From NCBI GenBank assembly GCA_030427825.1, contig JAUICO010000017.1, positions 1 through 54,839 of the forward strand: a DNA stretch of 54,839 nt, in the 5' to 3' direction. Positions 19,411 to 27,839 of this stretch are shown in pieces; position 1 is the first letter of the stretch, and every line of letters starts with the position of its first letter. The DNA is from a bacterium. Its GTDB lineage: Bacteria; Myxococcota_A; Bradymonadia; REDH01. The notes under the pieces were generated by a model. That model had not been told where the DNA came from, ran no database searches, and worked only from the letters and a program-made list of their open reading frames with translations. The translations under genes and the position numbers were made by a program.

Positions 19411-20946
19411 CTACGCCGAGACGACGTCTGCCAGACGCTCAGACATCAGCCAGGAGACGCCGCAGATGGTGTGCTGCGGGTTCACGCCCATGTTCGTGGG
19501 CAGGTTTGACGCATCCATGACGTAGAGCCCGGGAGTGTCCCAGACTTCGCCGGTCTCAGAGACAACGCTGTTGTTTGCTTCGGTGCCGATGGCGGCCGTT
19601 CCAAACAGGTGCGCAGCGATGCAGTGAAAGAGTCTGGGGTCGTCCGGGAGGTCGAAGAGGGGGCGGATGCCGTCATAGCTCTCAAGCACCTGCGGGATGC
19701 CGGGAACGCCGGGCAGGACGCGCTTCGCTCCGGCGGCGAATGCCATCTCCACCAAACGTGCGTAGGCCTTCTTCATCAACGAAACATCGAAGGCGTTGAT
19801 CGAGTACTTGATTGAGGGTCGGCCACCAAACATGCCCCGTCGCACAGAACCCTCGCTGGTAGCCCGAACCTGCAACCCCCAGTGGGCGAGGTGGCGAATT
19901 CGCGAGGCGCTGCGCATCAACTCAGGGCCGTATCCCGGTAGACGGGCGACGGCGACTGACGGCGGCAGGCCGACAACTTCGAACTTCATGAGCTCGCCCC
20001 AGAACTCCGTACACTCGTAGCCCTGGGTGGCGCCAAACCAGAAGTCCACCGGCTCTTCGAAGTCCGCGATCAGCGAGGTTCCGGGGTGGCAGATCAGGTT
20101 CTTTCCAAGTTGACCACTGCTCCGTCCGGCGCGATTGTTCTGCAGGAACACAGGCGTGTGTATGGCGCCCGCGCTGACGATGACCGCCCGCCGGGCCTTC
20201 ACTCTAAGCAGAGGGCCGACACGCCCGGAGAGCGGGTCTCGGAAACGTCCCTCAACGCCCGCGGCACGGTCGCCGTCACGCAACAGCTTTTCGGCGCGAC
20301 ATGTCGCATACGTGCGCGCGCCACGCGCCATCGCCTGAGGGATGTAGGTGACATCCATGCTCTGTTTCACGGCGGTAGGGCACCCCTGGTTGCACCGTGC
20401 GGTACCTTCGCAGCCCGCTACCGAGCGGCTCGTGGGCGCGGCTTTCCAGCCCAGCCGGTCGGCGGCCAGGCCGAAGAGGCGGTTGTTGTTTCCCCAGGCG
20501 CTCTTCGGTGTGGGCGCGACAGACAGCTCTTCATCCAGCCGTCCGAACACGCGATTCAGCCCGGCCTCGTTAATCACCTCGTTCATGCCGTGCTTCTTCG
20601 CCCAGTTTGCGATGATGGGCGCCGGCGTCCTGTGAATGATAGCGCCGTTGATAGGCGTTGAGCCACCGACAGCGCAGCCCTGGATCATGGGTGTGATGGA
20701 GCGTCCCTTCGCGATTTGGAAGCTGCGATCGCGCCAGGAGAGTTTCATCGCCGACCACGCGTCTCCGCGGCGCAAGCCGGCCGGATAGGGCGCTCCTTCT
20801 TCGATCATGATGACATCGACGCCGGCCTCGGTGAGAACGCGCGCAGCGGTGGCGCCGCCGGGTCCTGTACCGATGATGACAACGTCTGCGCTGTCCTCGA
20901 TGAGCGCGCCACCGCCGACGTTATCGATGTGGTGAATCTCGCTCAT
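19411..20946 (-). CDS. GMC-family FAD-dependent oxidoreductase
   Basis: The 511-residue enzyme has the FAD dinucleotide motif GTGPGG (26-31), the GCAVGGSTPINGAIIHRTP flavin-binding block, a Cys-rich segment (CEGTARCNQGCPTAVKQS) seen in long-chain alcohol and cholesterol oxidase-like members, HLFGTAAIG and the C-terminal NPQHTICG (His492). It should oxidise an alcohol or sugar at its FAD. The start overlaps the stop of the small upstream gene (ATGA, 20943-20946), an arrangement like that of gluconate/sugar dehydrogenase subunit pairs. There is no signal peptide. It is the last gene of a five-gene minus-strand run that starts at 25431. Confidence 0.87.
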   Translation of the reverse strand: MSEIHHIDNVGGGALIEDSADVVIIGTGPGGATAARVLTEAGVDVIMIEEGAPYPAGLRRGDAWSAMKLSWRDRSFQIAKGRSITPMIQGCAVGGSTPINGAIIHRTPAPIIANWAKKHGMNEVINEAGLNRVFGRLDEELSVAPTPKSAWGNNNRLFGLAADRLGWKAAPTSRSVAGCEGTARCNQGCPTAVKQSMDVTYIPQAMARGARTYATCRAEKLLRDGDRAAGVEGRFRDPLSGRVGPLLRVKARRAVIVSAGAIHTPVFLQNNRAGRSSGQLGKNLICHPGTSLIADFEEPVDFWFGATQGYECTEFWGELMKFEVVGLPPSVAVARLPGYGPELMRSASRIRHLAHWGLQVRATSEGSVRRGMFGGRPSIKYSINAFDVSLMKKAYARLVEMAFAAGAKRVLPGVPGIPQVLESYDGIRPLFDLPDDPRLFHCIAAHLFGTAAIGTEANNSVVSETGEVWDTPGLYVMDASNLPTNMGVNPQHTICGVSWLMSERLADVVSA

Positions 20947-21389
20947 CGTTCGCTCGTTGCGGGCTCAGAAGCTTCGAGCAGCCACTGTGGTGGGGCGCTG
21001 TCGGGACTGAGAAAGTGGAGGTCCCGCTGCACACGCGGGTCGCTACACCAGGCCATGCAAACAACGATCTTGAGCAGATTCGGCAGCTCGCGAATCAAAT
21101 AGAATCGTGACTGCTCCAGCCGATTAAGCAGGGCGTAACGGTCCGTTGGTCGCAGCGCGCCGAAAGGGCGCAGCTTGAAGCGCCAGAGCAGGGGGAGCAG
21201 CGTGATAATCCAGGTGGCAGCGCGTACCCCGAGCATGCTTTCGCCGGGCGCGTACTTCTCGAAGTCGCTCAGAAAGGCTTCTGTCGGCACGGACGCTGCG
21301 CCTCGTTGAAGTCCCCCCGGAACGCCGGAGGGCAACATGGCGTCGGCGATAATTGCGAGCAGGCGTTTCTCGAAAGCAAACAGTCGCAT
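20943..21389 (-). CDS. small companion protein of the GMC oxidoreductase (gluconate dehydrogenase subunit 3-like)
   Basis: A 148-residue mostly helical protein, MRLFAFEKRLLAIIADAMLP at the N-terminus, with a Trp/Leu-rich hydrophobic patch (WIITLLPLLWRFKL) and no signal peptide. The first helix and the 4-base overlap with a GMC gene recall the subunit 3 family that accompanies membrane-bound GMC dehydrogenases, which need the small subunit for activity or export; this match is from general pattern, so moderate. The ATG at 21389 has GGGGAG at correct spacing; the alternative GTG at 21404 does not. Confidence 0.6.
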   Translation of the reverse strand: MRLFAFEKRLLAIIADAMLPSGVPGGLQRGAASVPTEAFLSDFEKYAPGESMLGVRAATWIITLLPLLWRFKLRPFGALRPTDRYALLNRLEQSRFYLIRELPNLLKIVVCMAWCSDPRVQRDLHFLSPDSAPPQWLLEASEPATSER

Positions 21390-21445
21390 TCGGCTCCCCG
21401 GCACTCTGCGCAGCTACGGACACACTCTGACTGAGCCAGATGAAC

Positions 21446-22381
21446 TCAAGGCTCTGCGGGCGTCTCGTCGGCACCCTCGTCAACCGGCGGGGTGTCGAAG
21501 AGGAAGGCGTTCGTGGCGCCAAACTCAAGGCCCACAGAGATTCGCGAACACCGACCATCTTCGTCGCGAACGTCCGCCGCCGCGCGCACCGCGAGGGGAA
21601 TCGCTGTCTCCAGCGCGCCGATATCGTTTCGCCCTTCGGCAATCGCGGCAATCTCCTCCACGTCCACTCCGCCGGACAGTACGCCTTCGGCGGAGCCATC
21701 CGGGTTCAAGTAGAACTCCAGCAGCGAATTGCGAGCGGTGATGTCGATGAATACGTCGAATACAAAGAGGGGGAGCTGCACGTCGACAGGGCCGACGACC
21801 AGATGCCCGCCCTCGATAGCGAGACCTTCCACGCGGACCGGTTCGATGATCTCGCTGCGGTCAAAGGTCTGCCCCGGCTCCAGGAGATTGTTGGTTCCGA
21901 GGGTGGGTACGCCCGAAGCACGCAGCACGGTCGCGTGCACGCAATCATCGTCCACCAGGCTGTCAACGTTCTCGAGCAGCACACCCATCAGCAGATCGCC
22001 CTCGTTGATGGCATTTTGGATCAATCCTTCGACGGCGATTCCGCCGAGGCTCTCCAACACCGGTAGCAACGAGCGAGCGAACTCGTTGTCGACGCCTTCG
22101 CTACCGTCGACCCCCGTGAAGTCGCTCTTGTTACAACCTTCGGCGTCGCTGCCGAGGCTCACGTGGTCATCGATATTGAGTCCTGCGGCGACGCCGTCCT
22201 CGAGGATTCTGGCCCAACCGAGACGGTTAATCATGATCAGCTGCGAGCCGGAAGTGCCCCCACAGATGGGGTCCTCCTGGACCCGATTTTCGCCGGTGGG
22301 CTCCTCGTCATCACAGGCCGAGACGAAGAACGCAGCGGCTACGATGCACAGAGGAGCGAGGACATTCTTTGCGTTTATCAT
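21446..22381 (-). CDS. hypothetical lipoprotein
   Basis: A 311-residue lipoprotein with lipobox VSAC (Cys23) and the acidic DDEEPTGE stretch after it. The mature part alternates short beta-like blocks (LVVGPVDVQLPLFVFDVFIDI) and has several Cys that could pair. The region of about 65-215 recalls exported proteins with a repeated GVDGS/DNEF layout, but I recognise no family. It lies 12 bases after the DUF1552 gene and 56 bases before the small GMC companion, so it belongs to the same transcript. Confidence 0.7.
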   Translation of the reverse strand: MINAKNVLAPLCIVAAAFFVSACDDEEPTGENRVQEDPICGGTSGSQLIMINRLGWARILEDGVAAGLNIDDHVSLGSDAEGCNKSDFTGVDGSEGVDNEFARSLLPVLESLGGIAVEGLIQNAINEGDLLMGVLLENVDSLVDDDCVHATVLRASGVPTLGTNNLLEPGQTFDRSEIIEPVRVEGLAIEGGHLVVGPVDVQLPLFVFDVFIDITARNSLLEFYLNPDGSAEGVLSGGVDVEEIAAIAEGRNDIGALETAIPLAVRAAADVRDEDGRCSRISVGLEFGATNAFLFDTPPVDEGADETPAEP

Positions 22382-22393
22382 GCGAGCCTCGCC

Positions 22394-23728
22394 TTAGACT
22401 TCGATGGAGCCGAGAGAATCGGTAGCCATGCCTTCGTCGATTCCGAATGATGGGGCGACGATTCCCATTGCCCGGACGAGAGTGAGCAGCACGGTGCTCG
22501 CGTTGTCGCCGGAGAAGGAGCGGTAGTGGAAGTCGTTCTTGATTCGACCGCAGGCACTGCCGCCGATCAGCAGTGGCATGTCTTCCATCGAGTGGGTGCG
22601 TCCAAGTGAGACTTCCGAAGAAGCCATCACAGCACAGTTGTCGAGGAGCGTACCGTCGCCTTCCGGGATCGAGCGCAGCGCTTCGAGCATGTACGCGTAT
22701 TCGCCCAGGATTGCCTTCGTGATGGCGTTCACCTGCGGCTGGTCGCCCGGTTCGTCGTGGGTCAGCTGATGGTGACCCGCAGTGGCGTCACCGATGAGGA
22801 TGTTGCTGACACCGCCGGTGATCCAGTTGCTGATGACACGGGTCTGGTCGCAGGCGAGGCACATCGCGGCGATGTCACACATGATGCGGTTCTTCGCCTG
22901 CAACTGCGGCCGGCCGTCGATCGGTTCATAGTTCGCTGTCGGCGGCTCGGGCTGTACGCAGGCTTCCAGGTTCGGCGGATCCTCTTCGAGTCGTGCGAGG
23001 CGCAGCTCGAGGTCACGGATTCCGTCGAGATGGCTCTCGAGCCGTTGCTGATCGTTGACGCCAAGTCGGGCATTCAACGCAGAAGCATCGGCGAGCACCG
23101 CGTCCAGGACGGAGCGTCGCAGCCCGATCGCAGGGTCCACAACACCGTCATCGCCGGGTGCGCGGAAGCCGGCGCCGAACACGCGTTCGAACAGCGCGTA
23201 GGGATCGTTCTCAGCGGGATTGCGGCTGTCCGGGCCGTTGTACGAGCGGCCGGAATCCTCTGCACCGAACTCAAGCGACTTAAAGCGCGTGTCCCGCCCG
23301 ATACCGTTCGCGATCACCTGGTCGATCGACGGCGCCGCGAAGGTCTCGTCGTCGCGTCCGTCGCGGATGACGAGAGAAGCGCCTGTAAGGATACCGGCCG
23401 CGCCGGAATTGTGTGGGATGATGTTCTCTGTCTTGCAGTTCATCCCACTGACCACGCAGAGCTTATCCTTGTGTGGCGCGAGCACCTGCAGCTGATCGGA
23501 GAGCTGCCAGTCGTCGCCGCTGCCTTCGCCTTCGGGAACCCAGAAGTGAGGCAGGTTCCCGTTGCCCCAGAAGAAGAGGCCGAAACGTGCGGGCAGGGCG
23601 CCGCCGGCGGCGTACGCCGTTCCGTTGGTGTTCAGAAAGATATCCAGCGGCGGAAGCGCGATGCTGACTGCAGCGCCACCGAGCATGCCCCGGAGCAGCG
23701 ATCGTCGACTGATTCGTGTTTTTCGCAT
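22394..23728 (-). CDS. DUF1552 domain exported protein
   Basis: A 444-residue protein with a Tat-type signal (SRRSLLRGML, Arg8-Arg9, then a hydrophobic run) and the DUF1552 layout: RFGLFFWGNGNLPHFWVP, LSGMNCKTE-like VVSGMNCKTEN, a GILTG segment, SIDQVIAN, NALNARL-type ALNARLGVNDQQRLESHLDGI, and the C-terminal SEVSLGRTHSMEDMPLLIGG. The family is common in Planctomycetes and Myxococcota beside DUF1592 proteins, and resembles the alkaline phosphatase/sulfatase-like DUF1501 group; its activity is unknown. It starts 11 bases after the DUF1592 gene. Export by Tat implies that it folds, perhaps with a cofactor, in the cytoplasm. Confidence 0.88.
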   Translation of the reverse strand: MRKTRISRRSLLRGMLGGAAVSIALPPLDIFLNTNGTAYAAGGALPARFGLFFWGNGNLPHFWVPEGEGSGDDWQLSDQLQVLAPHKDKLCVVSGMNCKTENIIPHNSGAAGILTGASLVIRDGRDDETFAAPSIDQVIANGIGRDTRFKSLEFGAEDSGRSYNGPDSRNPAENDPYALFERVFGAGFRAPGDDGVVDPAIGLRRSVLDAVLADASALNARLGVNDQQRLESHLDGIRDLELRLARLEEDPPNLEACVQPEPPTANYEPIDGRPQLQAKNRIMCDIAAMCLACDQTRVISNWITGGVSNILIGDATAGHHQLTHDEPGDQPQVNAITKAILGEYAYMLEALRSIPEGDGTLLDNCAVMASSEVSLGRTHSMEDMPLLIGGSACGRIKNDFHYRSFSGDNASTVLLTLVRAMGIVAPSFGIDEGMATDSLGSIEV

Positions 23729-23739
23729 GGTGCTCTCGC

Positions 23740-25431
23740 TTAGTTGGAAGTCGTGGATTCAATGGCGCCGACCTTTCGGAAGCCCGGGCTCATGATGAAG
23801 TCGAAGAGAAGCTCCTGTACCTGGAACCCGCCTTTCTCGAAGCTCTCAGAGAGACCCTCGATGATCCGTGCTTCTTCGAAGGACTCAATGCGTCCCGACG
23901 CGTAGCGAAACACGTTCCGCGTGATGCATGACGCCAGGTTGCGGTGTTCAGCGATCAGGCCGCCGAATTCCCACGCATCTTCAAATTCGACGCCATCGAG
24001 GTCGCCACTCGGGTCGATCATCGCGTCGTTTTCCGTTTCGCGCCAACGTCCCAGAGAGTCGAAGTTCTCAAAGCCGAGCCCCAGGGGATCCATCAGCAGG
24101 TGGCAGCTCGCACAGTTCGGCACGTTCAGGTGCCCCTGCTCCAGACGTTCGCGCAGAGTGCGTGCGTCCGGGCTCGGCTCGGGGATGGAGGTGTCCACGT
24201 TCGACGGGGGCGGAGGCACGGTTCCGCACAGGAGGGTCTCGCGAATAAAACGTCCGCGCAGGGTCGGCGATGAATTCGTGGGGTGCGAGTGCAGAGCCAG
24301 GAAGCTGAGCTGCCCGAGGAAGCCGCGTCGGCCTCCGTCTTCCGTGAGCTCGGCGCGCGCGAAGCCTTCCCGCGCCGGTGCCGGGATGTTGTAGATCGCG
24401 GCGAGCTTGCGGTTGATGAAGGTGTAGTCGGCGACGTAGAACTCGCGGAAGTCGACGTCGCGATCGAACACGAGGTCGTTGATCAAACGCATCGTCTCTT
24501 CACGCGCGTAGTCGCCGACGTCGCTGCTCATGTGCACAAAGATAGTCGGGTCTTTTGACAGGTGCTCCAGCTCGTAGAGCTGCAGGTATTCGGCGAACAT
24601 ATTGTCGACACCGTCGCGGGCTCGAGCGTCGGCAAGCAGCCGCTGCACCTGCTCCTGGAGACCGGCGTCGGTCAACAGGCTGCCATCCGACGCCGCGTCC
24701 AGGAGCGCGTCATCCGGTGTGGTATTCCACAGGAGGAAGCTGAGCCGTGAGGCCAGCTCGTTCGCTGTGTATCGGCGTCCGCCCGCCGGGTCCTCTTCGC
24801 CCGCTTCCACACGGTACAGAAAGTTCGGCGACTGCAGCATCGCCGCCAATGCGTACGAGAAGCCCTCATAGAAATCGTCGATGGTATCACCGGCAACCGC
24901 CGCGACGTTGGTCAGGCGGTCAAGCTCCGTTTCTGTCAGCGCGCGACGATAAATGCGTCGACCCAGAGTCTCGATGGTCTGGCGTGCACACGCATCGTCA
25001 ACGTCGCCGGCCGGGGTGCAGGTGATGAGCCGGTCCCGCACATCGGAATTGCTCATCGCCTGTGATGCGATCGACACAGCGCTTGCTTCGTACTGCTCGA
25101 CGCCGCGAGGCGAAGTGATCGACGCCGCCGCGCCAACGGTGAGGAAGCCGTTCGACGCGAGGTCCGGCTCCAGCCCGCCCGCGATGATGATCTCTTCGCC
25201 GATGATATCGGCGACCGCGTTCCGGTACTGCGCGCGCGTCAGGCGCTGCATCACAGGTGCCTGCGCGGTGTAATTCACGCCATCCCAGGTACCCGGATCA
25301 TAGCTCAGGTCAGAGGGGCCCTGCACCGTCTCCGCGTCGTCCTCTGCACAGGCGCCGAAGACGAGGGCGAGGGCAGCCGGCATCAGCAACGCGGCAGCGC
25401 GTGAACGGTACGTGTGTACTGCTTGAATCAT
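23740..25431 (-). CDS. DUF1592/DUF1588 (planctomycete-cytochrome-associated) lipoprotein
   Basis: A 563-residue protein. Lipobox FGAC (Cys28), then domains in the family order: DUF1587-like (RLTRAQYRNAVADIIG, about 62-130), DUF1595-like (about 140-205), DUF1592-like (about 220-345), DUF1588-like (about 365-465) and DUF1585-like (about 470-545). The DUF1588 part contains C440-A-S-C443-H444, a CxxCH sequence that could bind haem c; CxxCH is usual at this point in the family. Function unknown; proposed in general to work in electron transfer or polymer use with DUF1552. First gene of the operon. Confidence 0.87.
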   Translation of the reverse strand: MIQAVHTYRSRAAALLMPAALALVFGACAEDDAETVQGPSDLSYDPGTWDGVNYTAQAPVMQRLTRAQYRNAVADIIGEEIIIAGGLEPDLASNGFLTVGAAASITSPRGVEQYEASAVSIASQAMSNSDVRDRLITCTPAGDVDDACARQTIETLGRRIYRRALTETELDRLTNVAAVAGDTIDDFYEGFSYALAAMLQSPNFLYRVEAGEEDPAGGRRYTANELASRLSFLLWNTTPDDALLDAASDGSLLTDAGLQEQVQRLLADARARDGVDNMFAEYLQLYELEHLSKDPTIFVHMSSDVGDYAREETMRLINDLVFDRDVDFREFYVADYTFINRKLAAIYNIPAPAREGFARAELTEDGGRRGFLGQLSFLALHSHPTNSSPTLRGRFIRETLLCGTVPPPPSNVDTSIPEPSPDARTLRERLEQGHLNVPNCASCHLLMDPLGLGFENFDSLGRWRETENDAMIDPSGDLDGVEFEDAWEFGGLIAEHRNLASCITRNVFRYASGRIESFEEARIIEGLSESFEKGGFQVQELLFDFIMSPGFRKVGAIESTTSN

Positions 25432-25753
25432 TGTGTGTCCGGTCGAAGAGGCTCGCGTTCTGTCGTCTCATGCGCGGCGCCGAACGCCACGCAGTGTGCG
25501 TATTCTCGCTCCGGTCGCGCCGCGAACCCCACCAAAGTGCGTCGCTGGAGCGGCCTGCTGCTTCCCCCGCCAACGTGATGCCGGCGCCGCAGCGCGCGCA
25601 TTGTAGCGGTTATTCAGCCCTTGTGCACTGCTGAATGCAGGAAAACGTGATCTGTAGCTGTAGGGCGCCGGCTTGTACCCACCGTGACAGTCCGGATACG
25701 ATGCCGCGCGACGGCGACACTCTGTAACGCCTACACTCTGATGACGGGATTCA
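25432..25753. other. 322-base divergent intergenic region, probable promoters for both operons
   Basis: The stretch lies between the DUF1592 operon (minus) and the tetR gene (plus), so it must carry both promoters. I see no gene in it. The only clear structure is an inverted repeat at 25612-25636 (reported separately). No convincing -35/-10 pair could be assigned by eye. Confidence 0.5.
25612..25636. promoter_or_regulatory. inverted repeat, candidate TetR operator
   Basis: ATTCAGC (25612-25618) and GCTGAAT (25630-25636) form a perfect 7-base inverted repeat with an 11-base spacer. The half-site size and the place between a TetR-family gene and a divergent operon fit an operator, but one copy only and no T-run, so the call is tentative. 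Confidence 0.3.
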
Positions 25754-26389
25754 GTGAGCGAGACCACACACGCAGCAGGCGACGCAGCCAGGGACGAGAT
25801 GCGCGAACGTCTCGTGCGGGCGACAGAGCGCGTGATCGAGCAGCAGGGCGTGCGTGGCGCGACGGTTCAACTGGTGCTCGACGAAGCCGGCATCTCACGA
25901 CGCACATTCTACCGGGTGTTCCGCAACCTGGAAGATGCCCTGGTCGCGCTTTTCGACGATCGCGTAGGCCGCTTCGCCGCCTCGACGCACGAGGTCGTGT
26001 CCGCCACGTCAGACCCGCTCTTGAAGGTCCGAAACGCTATCGACACCTACCTGGATCTTCAGGTCAGCGGCGGCCGGGTAATCATCGAGCTGCAGACAGA
26101 GGCCGCACGACCCGAGTCTGCGCTGGGACCGCGCAAGGACGCTCTCGTCGAGACGATCATCAGATTGTTCGATACCAACGTGTCGCGCATCACAGGGGTC
26201 GACGTCGATCCGATGGTGTACCGCGGCCTGGTCTCCGGCGTCGAAGGGCTCGTCCATCACCTTGAGCAGCGCGGGTCTTTCACGGCCAACGACGCGGAAC
26301 GCGTGCGCGCCGTGTTTCTACCCATTTTTCTGCGTACCCTCGGTATTACCGGCAGCGCAGACTCAAAGCTGCCCAGGCGCAGGGATTGA
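25754..26389 (+). CDS. TetR/AcrR family transcriptional regulator
   Basis: The 211-residue protein has an N-terminal TetR helix-turn-helix domain (about 15-62: RLVRATERVIEQQG, then GATVQLVLDEAGISRRTFYRVFRNLEDALVALFDD), followed by a helical ligand-binding domain. Such proteins usually repress neighbouring or divergent genes and let go on binding a small ligand; acyl-CoA or lipid ligands are common. Its neighbours, the acyl-CoA dehydrogenases downstream and the DUF1592/GMC operon upstream, are the likely targets (inference). Start GTG at 25754 with a weak ACGGGA site. Confidence 0.88.
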   Translation: MSETTHAAGDAARDEMRERLVRATERVIEQQGVRGATVQLVLDEAGISRRTFYRVFRNLEDALVALFDDRVGRFAASTHEVVSATSDPLLKVRNAIDTYLDLQVSGGRVIIELQTEAARPESALGPRKDALVETIIRLFDTNVSRITGVDVDPMVYRGLVSGVEGLVHHLEQRGSFTANDAERVRAVFLPIFLRTLGITGSADSKLPRRRD

Positions 26390-26521
26390 GCCACTGACCG
26401 GCGCTGTAACGACAGAACGAGCGCGGTTTCGTATCTGTCGGAGGGGCAGTAGCTTCATGGGTATACATCGTGTATCTTTCCGGTCGCCGGTGCGCGTTAC
26501 CGCCGGCTATGGAGGAGCACC

Positions 26522-27835
26522 ATGCCACCGGATCCTATGGCCCTCGGGCTGAACGTCCTCAGTCGCGTCGCCGCATCGCCGACCGCGGAGCGCTTCGGCC
26601 TGCGAGAGCCCATTGAAAACGTCGTTCACGGAGGAACCCGCATCGGTTTCGCTGCCATCCAGCGCGCCGCACGTAGCTTCAAGCCGCTGCGGAAGCTGAC
26701 GTCGCCGGAGCGTTCTGAGCCACGGGCCGGGGCGCCGCTCTTTGACCTGACGCCGGATGACGAACAGGAGCTTTTTCGCGAGACAGTGCGGCGCTTTGCC
26801 GCCGACCGGCTCACACCGAATGCCCGCGCTGCCGATGACGCCGCCGCCTGCCCGGATCAGGTTCGAGCAGGATTCGAAGAGCTCGGCCTGGCCCTGGCTG
26901 TCCTTCCGGAAGCGCTCGGGGGAGCCTGCGAGCAACGGTCGGCAGTGACGGGCACCTTGATCCTCGAGGAGCTGGGTCGCGGAGACGTGGGTATGGCTGT
27001 CACGCTGGCGGGTAGCATGTCCGTTGCCCAGCTGATCGTCGACTGCGGCACCGCAGAGCAGCAGGCCAGGTACGCGGCTCCATTCGCGGAAGAGGATGCT
27101 CCACGCGCTGCCATCGCGGTGAACGAGGGGCGCATGCTCTTCGACCCCTTTGTGCTGAAGACGCGGGCGCGCCCGAAGCCGGACGGCTTTGTTCTCTACG
27201 GCGAAAAATCTCTGGTCGCCGCCGGCGCCGATTGTGATTTCTACGTCGTAGCCGCCGAGCTTCTCGGCGTCGGGCCTTCCCTGTTTATCGTCGAGTCGGG
27301 CACCGAAGGCGTCGAGGTAATGCCGCAGCCCGCAATCGGGTTGCGCGCCGCACAGACCGCCGCCGTGAGATTCGATGGCGTGCAGTTGCCCTCGGAGGCG
27401 CTGCTCGGCGGAGAGATCGGGGCCGTGGATTACGCTGACTTCGTGGCACGGATGCGGATCGCGAACGCCGCCCTGGCGACCGGATGCGCGCTCGCCGTCG
27501 TGGAGTATGTCGTTGACTACTGCAACGAACGCTACGCCTTCGGCGAGCCCATCTCGCACCGTCAGGCGGTCGCCTTCCTGGCGGCTGACATGGCCATCGA
27601 ATCCGAGGGGCTGCAACTGGTGAACTGGCGCGCGGCTTCTCGCGCTGACGCCGGCAGGTCCTTCGACAAGCAGGCCTGGATGGCAGCGACGCTGGCCGCC
27701 GAGAAGGGCATGTATGTGGGCACAAGCGGCGTGCAGCTGCTGGGGGGTCACGGCTTCGTCAAAGAGCACCCGGTGGAGCTCTGGTATCGCAATCTGCGCG
27801 CGCTCGGAGCAGCGCCCGCCGGCCTCTACGTGTGA
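26522..27835 (+). CDS. acyl-CoA dehydrogenase-family protein lacking a visible catalytic glutamate
   Basis: The 437-residue protein has an acyl-CoA dehydrogenase fold behind an extra N-terminal segment of about 70 residues that often occurs in deltaproteobacterial members. Seen: RRFAADRLTPNA, LILEELGRGDVGMAV, the C-terminal RYAFGEPISHRQAVAFLAADM and GVQLLGGHGFVKEHPVELWYRNLR. It stops 13 residues after that, so the loop that normally contains the YEGT catalytic Glu is missing, and the alternative Glu position used by isovaleryl-CoA dehydrogenase is not Glu either (FVARMRIA). I infer a non-catalytic or heteromer subunit. AGGAG site precedes the ATG. Confidence 0.83.
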   Translation: MPPDPMALGLNVLSRVAASPTAERFGLREPIENVVHGGTRIGFAAIQRAARSFKPLRKLTSPERSEPRAGAPLFDLTPDDEQELFRETVRRFAADRLTPNARAADDAAACPDQVRAGFEELGLALAVLPEALGGACEQRSAVTGTLILEELGRGDVGMAVTLAGSMSVAQLIVDCGTAEQQARYAAPFAEEDAPRAAIAVNEGRMLFDPFVLKTRARPKPDGFVLYGEKSLVAAGADCDFYVVAAELLGVGPSLFIVESGTEGVEVMPQPAIGLRAAQTAAVRFDGVQLPSEALLGGEIGAVDYADFVARMRIANAALATGCALAVVEYVVDYCNERYAFGEPISHRQAVAFLAADMAIESEGLQLVNWRAASRADAGRSFDKQAWMAATLAAEKGMYVGTSGVQLLGGHGFVKEHPVELWYRNLRALGAAPAGLYV

Positions 27836-27839
27836 GATT

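Noticed and set aside
22757..23743. 328-residue plus-strand frame opposite the DUF1552 gene
   Set aside because: Shadow of DUF1552, which has clear family motifs and a Tat signal; no ribosome binding site or domain.
26507..27769. 420-residue open frame on the minus strand opposite the first acyl-CoA dehydrogenase
   Set aside because: It mirrors a well-supported acyl-CoA dehydrogenase in a GC-rich gene; antisense open frames are expected there and the translation resembles no protein family.
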